A stretch of 64,000 nucleotides of DNA from Paenibacillus montaniterrae (GCF_018403185.1 NZ_BOSE01000009.1:1-64000); one strand, 5' to 3'; shown: positions 8,305 through 17,104, counted from the stretch's first letter. Notes: generated by a model from the sequence alone, not told the origin. Numbers and translations: made by a program.

Positions 8305-9109
8305 TATGTCCAACTCCTGTAGTGTAGTATCCTTGAATAAAGCTCCATACATGTGGCGCAATCCAGGTTGGCTGCCATGGGCTCGCCTGCACTTGCTTTT
8401 CCATCGTTGAGCCTGACAGCACAAGCACGGATTTCATATTCGCTTTTTGCGCAAGCTGAATATCCGATTTGAGGCTGTCGCCGATTACGATGCATTGCTC
8501 TGGGGGCAAGCCTAGCTGCAATAGAGCAGCCTCCGCCATCATGCTGGAAGGCTTGCCGGCGACAAAATCGACATTTTTATTCGTTGTGGCAGTAATCGCA
8601 CCGATCATGCCAGCTACGTCGATGCAATCGCCATCCTCTCCGGGAAAGCTGCGATCCTGGTTGGTTGCGATAATACGAGCTCCGGCCCGTGCAGCGCGAA
8701 ACGCCTGATTCAGATCATGGTAGGTGACATGCTCATGCAGCGTAATGACCAGCCAGTCTGCCAGTTCAGGCTCTTCGGCTAGCTGCAGGCCATGAGCCTG
8801 CAGCTCCTCGGCAAGACCGCGATCTCCCAAAGTCCACAGCAAATGATGCTTGTAATAGGTTGATAGAAAGCGCGCAGTAACGGTTGAGCTTAAAATGATA
8901 TGATCAATTGAAACCTCTATGCCCAATGCCTTCAGCTTTGCCTGGCACATGGTACGCGAATAGTTTCCACGATTGCTTAAAAAGACAAACGGAATTTGCT
9001 TGGCTTGCAGCAGCTCTACCGTTTCACGTGCCCCAGCGATCAGCTCATTGCCTGCATAAATCGTTCCGTCCAAGTCGATGATGAAGCCGACTTCCTGTTT
9101 ATTGTTCAC
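8291..9109 (-). CDS. HAD-IIA phosphatase (AraL/NagD-like)
   Basis: A 272-residue HAD-superfamily phosphatase with motif I DLDGTIYAG, motif II LSNRG, a C2-type cap, and motifs III/IV KPSS and GDSLKSDI. It starts at GTG with AGAGGA about twelve bases upstream and is the first gene of the glycerol-phosphate operon. AraL-type enzymes dephosphorylate small sugar phosphates with low specificity. In this context glycerol-1-phosphate, or an overflow phosphate from the pathway, is a plausible substrate (inference). Confidence 0.88.
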   Translation of the reverse strand: MNNKQEVGFIIDLDGTIYAGNELIAGARETVELLQAKQIPFVFLSNRGNYSRTMCQAKLKALGIEVSIDHIILSSTVTARFLSTYYKHHLLWTLGDRGLAEELQAHGLQLAEEPELADWLVITLHEHVTYHDLNQAFRAARAGARIIATNQDRSFPGEDGDCIDVAGMIGAITATTNKNVDFVAGKPSSMMAEAALLQLGLPPEQCIVIGDSLKSDIQLAQKANMKSVLVLSGSTMEKQVQASPWQPTWIAPHVWSFIQGYYTTGVGHIDRT

Positions 9110-9135
9110 GGCTCATTTCTTCCTCTCTAACAGAA

Positions 9136-9190
9136 AATGCTTGTTTATGCTTGTTTTATCGTTAAGACAAGCTCGTTTTTGCTCGATTTC
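9136..9190. promoter_or_regulatory. Paired 10-bp direct repeats, candidate DeoR/GlpR operators
   Basis: Two head-to-tail pairs lie just upstream of the phosphatase start: AATGCTTGTT (9136-9145) followed by TATGCTTGTT (9146-9155), and GCTCGTTTTT (9171-9180) followed by GCTCGATTTC (9181-9190). The layout of 10-bp direct half-sites resembles E. coli GlpR sites (WATGTTCGWT). The likely binder is the DeoR protein encoded in this operon. No convincing -35/-10 pair was found. Confidence 0.5.
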
Positions 9191-9326
9191 ATTGTAGGCA
9201 TCAATTGTAAAATGGTTGTTATCGACGTATGAAGAAATTGTTAAGCTGTGTAAAGATCAAGTAAAAGCAAGCAATAAATAGCAGAACATCAGGTAGCGAG
9301 CTTGCTTGCAGTGCTAATAGATAGAA

Positions 9327-9385
9327 AAGTTCATTTATGAGCGAGTGGAATGTAAGTTTGCCTAAATGTTCATTTATGCTCGTTT
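9327..9385. promoter_or_regulatory. Second group of GlpR-like half-sites
   Basis: AAGTTCATTT (9327-9336) followed by ATGAGCGAGT (9337-9346), and ATGTTCATTT (9366-9375) followed by ATGCTCGTTT (9376-9385), repeat the 10-bp period of the sites at 9136-9190. They are about 150-200 bp farther from the operon, which would allow looping between two operator clusters. Confidence 0.4.
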
Positions 9386-9495
9386 GTAAGCTTAAGCTGG
9401 CAAACTGTATAGAGGATTCATTTAAATAAAGCTATCGGCACAAAATAAAGCGCTTGCTAATCAAGCGGCAGCTATGCTATAAAATAAATATAGTG

Positions 9496-9509
9496 TTTAA
9501 ACGTTTAAA
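9496..9509. promoter_or_regulatory. LacI-type operator, perfect palindrome
   Basis: TTTAAACGTTTAAA is a perfect 14-bp palindrome with the central CG typical of LacI-family operators. Related sites lie at 9646, 11744 and 12990, next to the GH127 enzyme, the LacI regulator and the DUF5695 protein genes. It is the probable target of the regulator at 11776-12813. Confidence 0.7.
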
Positions 9510-9645
9510 TTAATCTTCCGATAGCAGCGCACTTAAACCTCTATTTTCAGTACAATAAACTAGCTTTCTCGCTTCTGATTCATATGTTTCCTGCCTGTTT
9601 TTTGACAAATTCCACAATACCGGCAGCGAAATCTGTAGAGATTAA

Positions 9646-9659
9646 TTTAAACGATTAAA
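9646..9659. promoter_or_regulatory. LacI-type operator before the GH127 gene
   Basis: TTTAAACGATTAAA differs by one base from the perfect palindrome at 9496-9509 and lies about 50 bp upstream of the GH127 start. A repressor bound here would block the promoter or early elongation. A TTGACA at 9602-9607 may be the -35 element, but no good -10 follows at the normal distance. Confidence 0.65.
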
Positions 9660-9706
9660 TGGTCAGTCGCACATATAGAGAAGGAGTAGAAGGGAGAAAA
9701 GAGAGA

Positions 9707-11710
9707 ATGAACATTAGTAAAATAAGAGAGCGCACCTTGCCATTAAAAAATGTAGCAATTCGCGATCATTTCTGGTCGCATTACATACGTCTGGTGAGAG
9801 AGGTGGTTGTGCCCTATCAATGGGAAGTGCTTAATGATCGCGTGCCAGAAGCTGAGCCAAGCCATGCTGTGCGCAATTTTAAAATTGCTGCCGGAGAGGA
9901 GCAAGGAGAATTTGGCGGCATGGTTTTTCAGGATAGCGATGTTGCCAAATGGCTTGAAGCAGTAGCTTATTTGCTGCAAACTGGCCCTGATCGAGAGCTG
10001 GAGGCTGCTGCTGATGAGATGATCGATATTATCGCCAAAGCGCAGCATGCTGACGGATATTTGAATACTTATTTTACACTAAAGGAGCCTGAAGGGCGCT
10101 GGACCAATCTGGCGGAATGTCATGAGCTGTATTGCGCGGGACATATGATCGAGGCAGCGGTAGCCTATTACGAGGCAACGGGCAAGCGTAAAATTATTGA
10201 TGTAGTATGTCGGTTTGCCGATTATATCGACAGTGTGTTTGGCAGCGAGCCTGGCAAGCTGAACGGCTATGACGGTCATCAGGAAATTGAGCTGGCATTG
10301 GTCAAGTTATACCGCACCACAGGAATTGAACGCTATTTGCGGCTAAGCCAGTACTTTCTTGATCAGCGAGGCAGCAGGCCGCACTTTTATTTTCGAGAAT
10401 TCAAGCTGCGCGATGGCAAGGTTCATTTTCTCCAGCTGGATATGGCGCATGATTTGAAGTACAGCCAATCCCACAGGCCGGTAAGGCAGCAGGATGAAGC
10501 GGTCGGTCATGCGGTCCGACTCGTTTATATGCTGTCCGGCATGGCCGACGTTGCGGCTGAAACCGGGGACGCGAGCCTGCTGCAGGCGTGCCGCAGCATA
10601 TGGAAAAGCATTGTCACCAAGCGAATGTACATTACAGCAGGCATAGGCTCAATGGCGTATGGCGAGTCCTTTACCGCCGATTATGATTTGCCAAGCGATA
10701 CAGCATATGCTGAAACTTGCGCCTCAATCGGGCTCATCTTTTTTGCGCATCGCATGCTGCAGCTCGAGCCTTCCAGCGAATATGCCAGCATTATGGAGCG
10801 GGCGCTGTACAATACAGTAGTCAGCGGCATGGCGCGCGACGGAAAAAGCTTCTTTTATGTCAATCCGCTTGAGGTCGATCCGCGCCTGTTTGGCAAAAAC
10901 CAAATATATGATCATGTGAAGCCGATTCGCCAGGAATGGTTCTCCTGTGCCTGCTGCCCACCGAATATTGCTCGGCTTCTGGCATCGCTCGGCCAGTACA
11001 TTTATACCGTGAAGGGGGATACGCTATATACTCATCTCTATATTGGCGGTCATGCGAAAATAGACTGGGAGGATGGCTCATTTGAAATTGAACAGAGCGG
11101 CAATTATGCCTGGGAGGGACAGGTAAAGCTTAACATTGCCGCGACCTGCAGCCATGCGAAAACAATTGCGCTGCGTATTCCGGACTGGTGTGACGGAGTC
11201 AAAATTGAAATTGACGGCGTACCCCTGGAGCTTGAACAACAAAGGATAGAGCACGGTTATGTGACAATAACTCGCCAATGGGCAGCTGCAACAGAGATAC
11301 GACTTCTATTCGATATGCCGATCAAAAAAATGAAAGGACATCCGGCGCTCAGGCATACAGCTGGCAAGATCGCTTTGCAGCGCGGCCCGTTCATTTACTG
11401 TCTGGAGGAGGCTGATAATGGGGAGCATCTTCATTTGCTGGCAATACCCGAGAATGGCGGGCTGGAAGCGGCATATGTTCCTGAGCTGCTTGGAGGTATA
11501 ACGGTTATCCGGGCCGAGGCGCTCAGGCAGGTGGCTGAGCCATGCGACGATCGTGCAGCTTTGTACGGCAATACTTTGGCATTGTACGGCGATGCCAGCA
11601 GCATGAATTGGCGCGAAGCAAGCTGCCAGGCTACCTTTATTCCATATTATGCTTGGGCAAACCGTGGCATGGGAGAAATGACGGTTTGGGTACGAGAGCG
11701 TCTCTTGTAA
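9707..11710 (+). CDS. GH127 beta-L-arabinofuranosidase
   Basis: A 667-residue cytoplasmic glycosidase without a signal peptide, expected to release L-arabinofuranose from short beta-linked arabino-oligosaccharides. The family's zinc/cysteine site is visible: E336-T-C338 in AYAETCAS, and C414-A-C416-C417 in FSCACCPPN. C416 sits at the place of the catalytic cysteine nucleophile of Bifidobacterium HypBA1. The open frame begins at 9659, but that ATG touches the operator; the internal ATG at 9707 is preceded by GAAGGGAG and MNISKIRERTLPLKNV is the normal family start. It is followed by its likely LacI regulator. Confidence 0.93.
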   Translation: MNISKIRERTLPLKNVAIRDHFWSHYIRLVREVVVPYQWEVLNDRVPEAEPSHAVRNFKIAAGEEQGEFGGMVFQDSDVAKWLEAVAYLLQTGPDRELEAAADEMIDIIAKAQHADGYLNTYFTLKEPEGRWTNLAECHELYCAGHMIEAAVAYYEATGKRKIIDVVCRFADYIDSVFGSEPGKLNGYDGHQEIELALVKLYRTTGIERYLRLSQYFLDQRGSRPHFYFREFKLRDGKVHFLQLDMAHDLKYSQSHRPVRQQDEAVGHAVRLVYMLSGMADVAAETGDASLLQACRSIWKSIVTKRMYITAGIGSMAYGESFTADYDLPSDTAYAETCASIGLIFFAHRMLQLEPSSEYASIMERALYNTVVSGMARDGKSFFYVNPLEVDPRLFGKNQIYDHVKPIRQEWFSCACCPPNIARLLASLGQYIYTVKGDTLYTHLYIGGHAKIDWEDGSFEIEQSGNYAWEGQVKLNIAATCSHAKTIALRIPDWCDGVKIEIDGVPLELEQQRIEHGYVTITRQWAAATEIRLLFDMPIKKMKGHPALRHTAGKIALQRGPFIYCLEEADNGEHLHLLAIPENGGLEAAYVPELLGGITVIRAEALRQVAEPCDDRAALYGNTLALYGDASSMNWREASCQATFIPYYAWANRGMGEMTVWVRERLL

Positions 11711-11743
11711 AAGCGGCAGCAGTGTGCTATAACCGAAAAAGGA

Positions 11744-11757
11744 TCTAAACGTTTATA
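11744..11757. promoter_or_regulatory. Degenerate LacI operator before the regulator gene
   Basis: TCTAAACGTTTATA keeps the CTAAACGTTTA-type core of the TTTAAACGTTTAAA operator and lies about 20 bp upstream of the regulator start, consistent with autoregulation or read-through control. Confidence 0.5.
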
Positions 11758-11775
11758 CAGTTAGGGGATGCTAAG

Positions 11776-12813
11776 GTGCGCAGAGTAGGGATGAAGGATA
11801 TAGCAGCAAAGGCTAATGTGTCCGTGGCAACGGTGTCTTACGTCATTAACGGCACACGCAATGTAAAGCCGCAAACACGCGAACGGGTTATGAAGGTCAT
11901 CGAGGAGCTCAATTACACGCCCAATGAAATTGCCAAAAGCTTGAAAATTAAACGAACGAATACGATTGGCGTCATTGCTGAGGATGTGACAGTATTCAAT
12001 GTTCCCGAAATTATCGATGGCATTCATGACTATGCCGATCAGCATGATTTGCATATTCTTCTTACCAATATGAGATTGTTCAAGCGGATCGGGCATAACT
12101 ATTCCGATATGGAAACCTACCGCCATCTGGCCGAAAATGCTGCAACCAACCTGCTGTCGCGGCAGGCGGAAGGGATCATTTATATCGGTGTGCATCCAAG
12201 GGATGTGACAGGGCTGCTTGATGCAAAGGGCAAGCCTATGGTGTACACATACTGCTATGCGCAGCATGAGCTGTCGATTCAATACAATGATGAACAGGCT
12301 TCATATGATGCGATGCATTATTTGATTAGCATGGGCCATAAAAAAATTGCCATTATTAGCGGGCTAATGGACTCTTTGCCCTCACGTCATCGCTTTAATG
12401 GCTACTATAAGGCAATTACAGAGTTTGAGCTGCCGTTCAATCCTCAATATATTAGGGTAGGCGACTGGGGCTTGCAGTCAGGCTATCAGCTGACGAAAGA
12501 GCTGCTGGAATTGGAGGACCGGCCTACAGCGATCCTCATTATGAACGATGTAATGGCGGCAGGAGCGATGCGCGCGGCGCTGGAGATGGGAGTCTCGATC
12601 CCGCAAGACCTTTCGATTTTAGGCTTTGATAATCGGGAGTTTAGCGACTTCGCCAACCCGCGGCTGACGACGATGGAGCTGCCGCTGCACGAAATGGGCT
12701 ACAATGCGATGGAAGCGTTAAGCCAGCTCATTAAGGGCGAGCAGCCGACGAGCGACCGTTCTCCGCTATGCAAACTGCTGGTCAGAGATTCCGTTGCGCC
12801 TCCCCGCAGCTAG
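11776..12813 (+). CDS. LacI-family transcriptional regulator
   Basis: A 345-residue regulator. The N-terminal LacI helix-turn-helix (MKDIAAKANVSVATVSYVINGTRNVKPQTRERV) is followed by the hinge helix (PNEIAKSLKIKRTN) and a periplasmic-binding-like effector domain (GFDNREFSDFANPRLTTMELP near residue 280). The GTG start has AGGGG eight bases upstream; an ATG five codons later is a weaker choice. Given TTTAAACGTTTAAA-like sites upstream of the GH127 gene, this gene and the next one, it likely represses all three until an arabino-oligosaccharide or arabinose derivative is present (inference). Confidence 0.92.
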   Translation: MRRVGMKDIAAKANVSVATVSYVINGTRNVKPQTRERVMKVIEELNYTPNEIAKSLKIKRTNTIGVIAEDVTVFNVPEIIDGIHDYADQHDLHILLTNMRLFKRIGHNYSDMETYRHLAENAATNLLSRQAEGIIYIGVHPRDVTGLLDAKGKPMVYTYCYAQHELSIQYNDEQASYDAMHYLISMGHKKIAIISGLMDSLPSRHRFNGYYKAITEFELPFNPQYIRVGDWGLQSGYQLTKELLELEDRPTAILIMNDVMAAGAMRAALEMGVSIPQDLSILGFDNREFSDFANPRLTTMELPLHEMGYNAMEALSQLIKGEQPTSDRSPLCKLLVRDSVAPPRS

Positions 12814-12833
12814 CTCTTTACTCGCAATTGGCA

Positions 12834-12873
12834 GCTTGGCAGCTGATTCAACCTGGTTGATAAGCTGCCAAGC
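12834..12873 (+). terminator. Hairpin after the LacI gene
   Basis: GCTTGGCAGCT and AGCTGCCAAGC form a perfect 11-bp stem with an 18-base loop, 20 bp after the stop codon. No T-run follows; instead there is a four-fold CTGATCTA repeat (12874-12916), so termination strength is uncertain. Confidence 0.5.
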
Positions 12874-12916
12874 CTGATCTACAGTCTGATCTAGAAACTG
12901 ATCTAAAGCTGATCTA
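12874..12916. repeat. Four-fold CTGATCTA short repeat
   Basis: CTGATCTA occurs at 12874, 12886, 12898 and 12909, with periods of 12, 12 and 11 bp. It lies between the hairpin and the operator upstream of the DUF5695 gene. No function is recognised; it may be a slippage product or a phased protein-binding array. Confidence 0.6.
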
Positions 12917-12989
12917 ATCAAAAACTACCTCAAAAAAATCTAGCTTAACGCCTCTCAATTTACCTTTCTTGTTTAGTTCGACAACTTTG

Positions 12990-13001
12990 TTAAACGTTTA
13001 A
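12990..13001. promoter_or_regulatory. LacI operator before the DUF5695 gene
   Basis: TTAAACGTTTAA is a perfect 12-bp palindrome and the core of the TTTAAACGTTTAAA operator. It lies about 140 bp upstream of the secreted protein gene. It ties this gene to the GH127/LacI regulon. Confidence 0.65.
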
Positions 13002-13143
13002 ATTAATTGATCTAAAGCGGCTGTTTATAGCTGTACAAGCCTCTAATCCTTGAAAGGGGGTGATGGAAAAGGTTCAGTCTCAATCATTCATCCAGATTAA
13101 CTCGCTTGATTGCAAAGCTTTTGTCATGAAAGGAGAAAAAAGT

Positions 13144-16100
13144 ATGGGTGAGAACATTATTTATTGCTCTAAACGATTTATGTGGTTAATGATGGTTATT
13201 TTTGTAAGCGCTTTATGTTGGTTCGTGCTGCCGCAAAGTGTCTTGGCGTATGATCTTGCCAATGACACCTTCCGTTTAAGCACAGGCAATCACGGTGAAA
13301 TTACGAAGCTGGAAATTGTGGGCGACCAATTTCCAACCAATTATGTCATGAACGGCAGCAATGCGCCACCGCAAAATACGTCCGAGCACCAATGGGTAGG
13401 CGAGCTAATGTTTACTTATCGCTTGAACAATGGCGCTTGGCAAGAGGCGTGGACGAGCAAATCAGCCGGTGCGCGCACGCAAAGCCAATCGGGCAATACG
13501 GTGAATATTACGTATCAAAACTCCTCCAATTCGCAAGGGATTCGCAATTTCCGCGTCGACCAGTCCTACCAGCTGCAAGCGGATCATTTGCGCTGGGAAA
13601 TCAAGGTGACGAATACTAGCAATCAATCGCTGGAAATCGGCGATTTTGGCTTGCCGCTGCCATTTAATGAATACTGGTCGTACGGAGGCAACGAGGAAAT
13701 CTATGAAACGCGAGTCGTTACACATTCCAATGTAGCCAACAGCAATTCATATATAACAGTGCAGCGTCCTAGCGGCATCGGCCATTCGTTGCTTATGGTC
13801 CCTGATACAGCAACAGGAGCCGGCTTTGAATATATGGACAATTGGCGGATCGAGGAGCATCCCGGCTCAACATGGGCAGCCGATCAAGGGGGCTGGCCTG
13901 AAGGGTTAACCGTCTACTACATTCATTCCAATGTCATTAAAAGCACGAATCGCGGCTATTTGAACAATACGAGTCTTATATTGGCGCCAGGGCAAAGCAA
14001 AACCTATGCCTTCAAGCTATTCGCCGAGGAGGATGAGCAGGCTGTCAAGGACCGCCTTTATGAGGAAGGGCTGATTGATGTCACAGTCATTCCAAGCATG
14101 GTCGTGCCAACTGATCAAAAGGCCAAATTCGCTCTGCGCACGAAGAAGCCAATTACTTCAGTAAACGCACAATATCCGTCGCAAACTGTGATTACATCAC
14201 TCGGCACGAAGCCGGGCGGCTATCATTTGTATGAGCTGCAGCTTGGCCGCCTGGGACAAAACGATATTACGGTGCTATATGGCAACGGCGAGAAGACTGT
14301 GCTGCAATTCTATGCGATTGAGCCGATTGCGGACGCATTGCAGCGCCATGCAACATTTATCGTAGAAAAAACGCAATGGCATATGCCAGGAAATATTCGC
14401 GACAAAGTATTCGATGACTGGATGATGTCCACCAAGTCGAAGCGCAACTCCTTCTCGGGCTACTGGGGCTGGGGCGATGATTGGGGCTTGACGCATGGGC
14501 AGTTTCTTGCCGAAAAAAATGTGCAAGACCCGGTTGCAGCTGAAATTGTTGCGGTTGATCAATACCTGGAAACCGCGATCTGGACCAATTTAATGAACGG
14601 CCATCATCAGGATTATTTGATCCATGACTTCCTGATGCCTGAGCCGAACGATACTCCAACCTACAGAGGCTATGCGTACCCCCATGTATACAATACGTAT
14701 TTCAGCATGTATAAAATTGCTGATCTTTATCCGCAGCTTGTTAACTACATTCATCCGAAGGAGACTTATTTGCTGCGAGCATACCGCATATTTAAAGCGC
14801 TTTATGAAGGGCCTGTCGCTTACAACTGGAATACCGGACTAATGGGCGAAATGACGACCCCGGATATAATCAAGGCGCTGCAGGAGGAAGGGTATACTGC
14901 TGAAGCGAACGATATGATCGCCAAGATGACTACCAAATACAACAACTTTAAAAATACCAAATATCCGTACGGCTCGGAATACAACTATGACAATACTGGC
15001 GAGGAAGCCGTCTATACGCTGGCCAAAATGAACAACAACCTGCAAATGATGAGCAAAATCAACACGAAGGCGCGAGCTGTTCGCGGCCATATGCCGCTGT
15101 GGTACTTCTACTCGGTTCCGGTTACGATTACTGGCGAGCCGTGGTGGAACTTCCAATACACGGTTGCGCTGCAGGGCTATGCGATGGATGACTGGGTTCG
15201 CCATCACTCAACGAATCCCGAGCTGGAAATGCGTTTGACCTATGCCAGCAAAATTGGCAATATAACGGCGATCAATTCAGGACAAATCAGCTCAGATCCT
15301 GAAAATATCGGTGCTGTAGCCTGGACCTATCAGATGACGAAGGGCAACCATGGCGCGCTTGGACTGGGCGGCGGTCCGCTGTTTAACGGCTGGCGCGGCA
15401 TGTCAGGCGAGGCTGATCTTGGCTTATGGGGCGCGATTAAAATATTGAGCGCCGACATCGTCGTTGATCCGTTGTTTGGCTTGTACGGCTACGGTGCCGA
15501 TGTAACAGAGAGCGGCTCCAACTACGTCATCGTGCCGAAGGATGGCGTATTCCAAAAGCTGAATCTTATTACGGAGAAGCTCGGCATCGAGCTGGAGCGC
15601 GATACGTATACGACGGCAACGGTAGCGAAAGCAAAGAATTACGTCAAGCTAGCGCTGTCCAATGCCACGCCAGGCGCTGCGCATACAACTAAAATTATGT
15701 TTACCGGGCTGGTAAGCGGCAGCTATAACGTATTGCTCGACGGTCAGCCTGTAGGCAGCGTCAATGCGGTTAACGGCCAAACGACAGAGGTGCTTGTTAA
15801 TATTGGCGCCAACCAAAGCTATGAGCTCGAATTGGAGCAGGGCACATCCGTTCCGATTCCTGAACAGGTGATTCATTTGGAAATGAATCATACGAGCGGC
15901 ACGACTGCAACTGATTCCTCGGGCAGCGGCAATCATGCTGCTTTGCACGGTGGAGCATCATGGACAACAGGCTATGCTGGTCAAGCGCTGCAGCTGAACG
16001 GTACGAACGGCTATGCCAGCCTGCCTGCCGGAGTAGTTAACCAGCTTAATCATTTTACAATTGCGAGCTGGGTAAAGGTGGACAGCCATGCGGATTGGGC

Positions 16101-16923
16101 GCGAATTTTTGATTTTGGTTCGGGCTCTACTCACTATATGTTTCTCACTGCTGATGCTGGCGGAGCTGCAGGTTTGCGCTTTGCCATCTCGACAAATGGC
16201 AACAGCAGTGAACAGCAGCTCAGCACCAATACGCCGCTGGAGACTGGCAAATGGGTGCATGTGGCAGTAACGAAGCAAGGCACGACCGGCATCATGTATG
16301 TAAATGGAGTCGAGGTAGCGAGAAATACGAGCATGACGCTCAGCCCTTCTAGCCTGGGCGCAACTACACAAAACTATATTGGAAGATCGCAATTTGCCTC
16401 TGATCCATATTTCAAGGGAGCGATTGACGATTTCCGCATCTATAGCAGGGCGCTTGCTTCATCTGAAATTGCCGGACTTGCCAATATTGCGAGCGATATT
16501 GCACCGCTAGCGACCGCTACAGCCTCCTATGTTTCGCCTTGGGAAAGCCTGACGGGCTTGAATGACGGCTACACGCCAACAAGCTCGAGCGACCGCGGTC
16601 ATCCTGTGTATGGAAACTGGAATAATCCGAATACGACACAATGGGTACAGTACACATGGAGTCAGCCGTATACGATTGACAAGGTCGATGTATACTGGTT
16701 TGACGATGGCGGCGGTATTGATTTGCCAGCCTCGTATACGATTCAATACTGGAATGGCTCGGCATGGACCAGCGTCAGCAATGCGGAAGGCTACGGCCTG
16801 CTCGCTGATCAATACAACACGACATCATTTGCACCAGTTACAACCGATCGCATTCGTTTAAGCGTTACTGCAAAAGCAACTGCATCAACCGGCATTCAAA
16901 GCTGGAAGGTTTACGGGAATTAG
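13144..16923 (+). CDS. Secreted multidomain protein: DUF5695-like, LamG and F5/8-type C domains
   Basis: A 1,259-residue extracellular protein. A signal peptide (hydrophobic stretch about residues 12-34, cleavage after SVLA) precedes a large N-terminal region whose opening, YDLANDTFRLSTGNHGEITKLEIVGDQFPTNYVM, matches my recollection of the DUF5695 family. The middle (about 400-830) is Trp/Tyr-rich and alpha-helical, suggesting an (alpha/alpha)6 glycosidase-like barrel. A LamG/concanavalin-type domain (about 920-1115) and a C-terminal F5/8-C/CBM32-like domain (about 1120-1259, WVQYTWSQPYTIDKVDVYWF) would bind glycans. AGGAG before 13144 decides the start over the ATG at 13060. The LacI operator upstream places it with GH127, suggesting arabinan or arabinogalactan attack. 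Catalysis is not proven by any motif I recognise. Confidence 0.85.
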   Translation: MGENIIYCSKRFMWLMMVIFVSALCWFVLPQSVLAYDLANDTFRLSTGNHGEITKLEIVGDQFPTNYVMNGSNAPPQNTSEHQWVGELMFTYRLNNGAWQEAWTSKSAGARTQSQSGNTVNITYQNSSNSQGIRNFRVDQSYQLQADHLRWEIKVTNTSNQSLEIGDFGLPLPFNEYWSYGGNEEIYETRVVTHSNVANSNSYITVQRPSGIGHSLLMVPDTATGAGFEYMDNWRIEEHPGSTWAADQGGWPEGLTVYYIHSNVIKSTNRGYLNNTSLILAPGQSKTYAFKLFAEEDEQAVKDRLYEEGLIDVTVIPSMVVPTDQKAKFALRTKKPITSVNAQYPSQTVITSLGTKPGGYHLYELQLGRLGQNDITVLYGNGEKTVLQFYAIEPIADALQRHATFIVEKTQWHMPGNIRDKVFDDWMMSTKSKRNSFSGYWGWGDDWGLTHGQFLAEKNVQDPVAAEIVAVDQYLETAIWTNLMNGHHQDYLIHDFLMPEPNDTPTYRGYAYPHVYNTYFSMYKIADLYPQLVNYIHPKETYLLRAYRIFKALYEGPVAYNWNTGLMGEMTTPDIIKALQEEGYTAEANDMIAKMTTKYNNFKNTKYPYGSEYNYDNTGEEAVYTLAKMNNNLQMMSKINTKARAVRGHMPLWYFYSVPVTITGEPWWNFQYTVALQGYAMDDWVRHHSTNPELEMRLTYASKIGNITAINSGQISSDPENIGAVAWTYQMTKGNHGALGLGGGPLFNGWRGMSGEADLGLWGAIKILSADIVVDPLFGLYGYGADVTESGSNYVIVPKDGVFQKLNLITEKLGIELERDTYTTATVAKAKNYVKLALSNATPGAAHTTKIMFTGLVSGSYNVLLDGQPVGSVNAVNGQTTEVLVNIGANQSYELELEQGTSVPIPEQVIHLEMNHTSGTTATDSSGSGNHAALHGGASWTTGYAGQALQLNGTNGYASLPAGVVNQLNHFTIASWVKVDSHADWARIFDFGSGSTHYMFLTADAGGAAGLRFAISTNGNSSEQQLSTNTPLETGKWVHVAVTKQGTTGIMYVNGVEVARNTSMTLSPSSLGATTQNYIGRSQFASDPYFKGAIDDFRIYSRALASSEIAGLANIASDIAPLATATASYVSPWESLTGLNDGYTPTSSSDRGHPVYGNWNNPNTTQWVQYTWSQPYTIDKVDVYWFDDGGGIDLPASYTIQYWNGSAWTSVSNAEGYGLLADQYNTTSFAPVTTDRIRLSVTAKATASTGIQSWKVYGN

Positions 16924-16983
16924 TGCCTGTACATTTAATTAGTAAGTGAATAGAGGCACCTCATCGCTTCAAATTGGAATATG

Positions 16984-17038
16984 AAGAGGGCTTGTTCAGA
17001 TTGTCAGTCTTTACTGACCTTCCGGATAAGCCCTCTTT
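16984..17038 (+). terminator. Factor-independent terminator
   Basis: AAGAGGGCTT (16984-16993) pairs with AAGCCCTCTT (17028-17037). An inner GTCAG/CTGAC stem extends it, followed by a short T-run. It ends the DUF5695 transcript. Confidence 0.85.
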
Positions 17039-17050
17039 GAATAAAGAGGA

Positions 17051-17084
17051 TTGACCTTGGAGTATACTCCAATGATACGCTATA
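17051..17084 (+). promoter_or_regulatory. MerR-type promoter with operator in a long spacer
   Basis: A -35 element TTGACC (17051-17056) is followed by a perfect 16-bp palindrome TTGGAGTATACTCCAA (17057-17072) and a -10-like TACGCT (17076-17081), giving a 19-bp spacer. An operator inside an overlong spacer is the hallmark of MerR-regulated promoters. The adjacent MerR gene is therefore probably self-activated and also drives the hydrolase behind it. Confidence 0.8.
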
Positions 17085-17104
17085 GCTAAAGAGGAGGAGA
17101 TCAG

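Noticed and set aside
9446..9459. cre-like AAAGCGCTTGC upstream of GH127
   Set aside because: Four mismatches to the cre consensus; kept only the LacI palindromes.
9602..9640. TTGACA promoter for the GH127 gene
   Set aside because: A -35 hexamer is present, but no -10 lies 16-19 bp downstream; the closest candidate is about 28 bp away.
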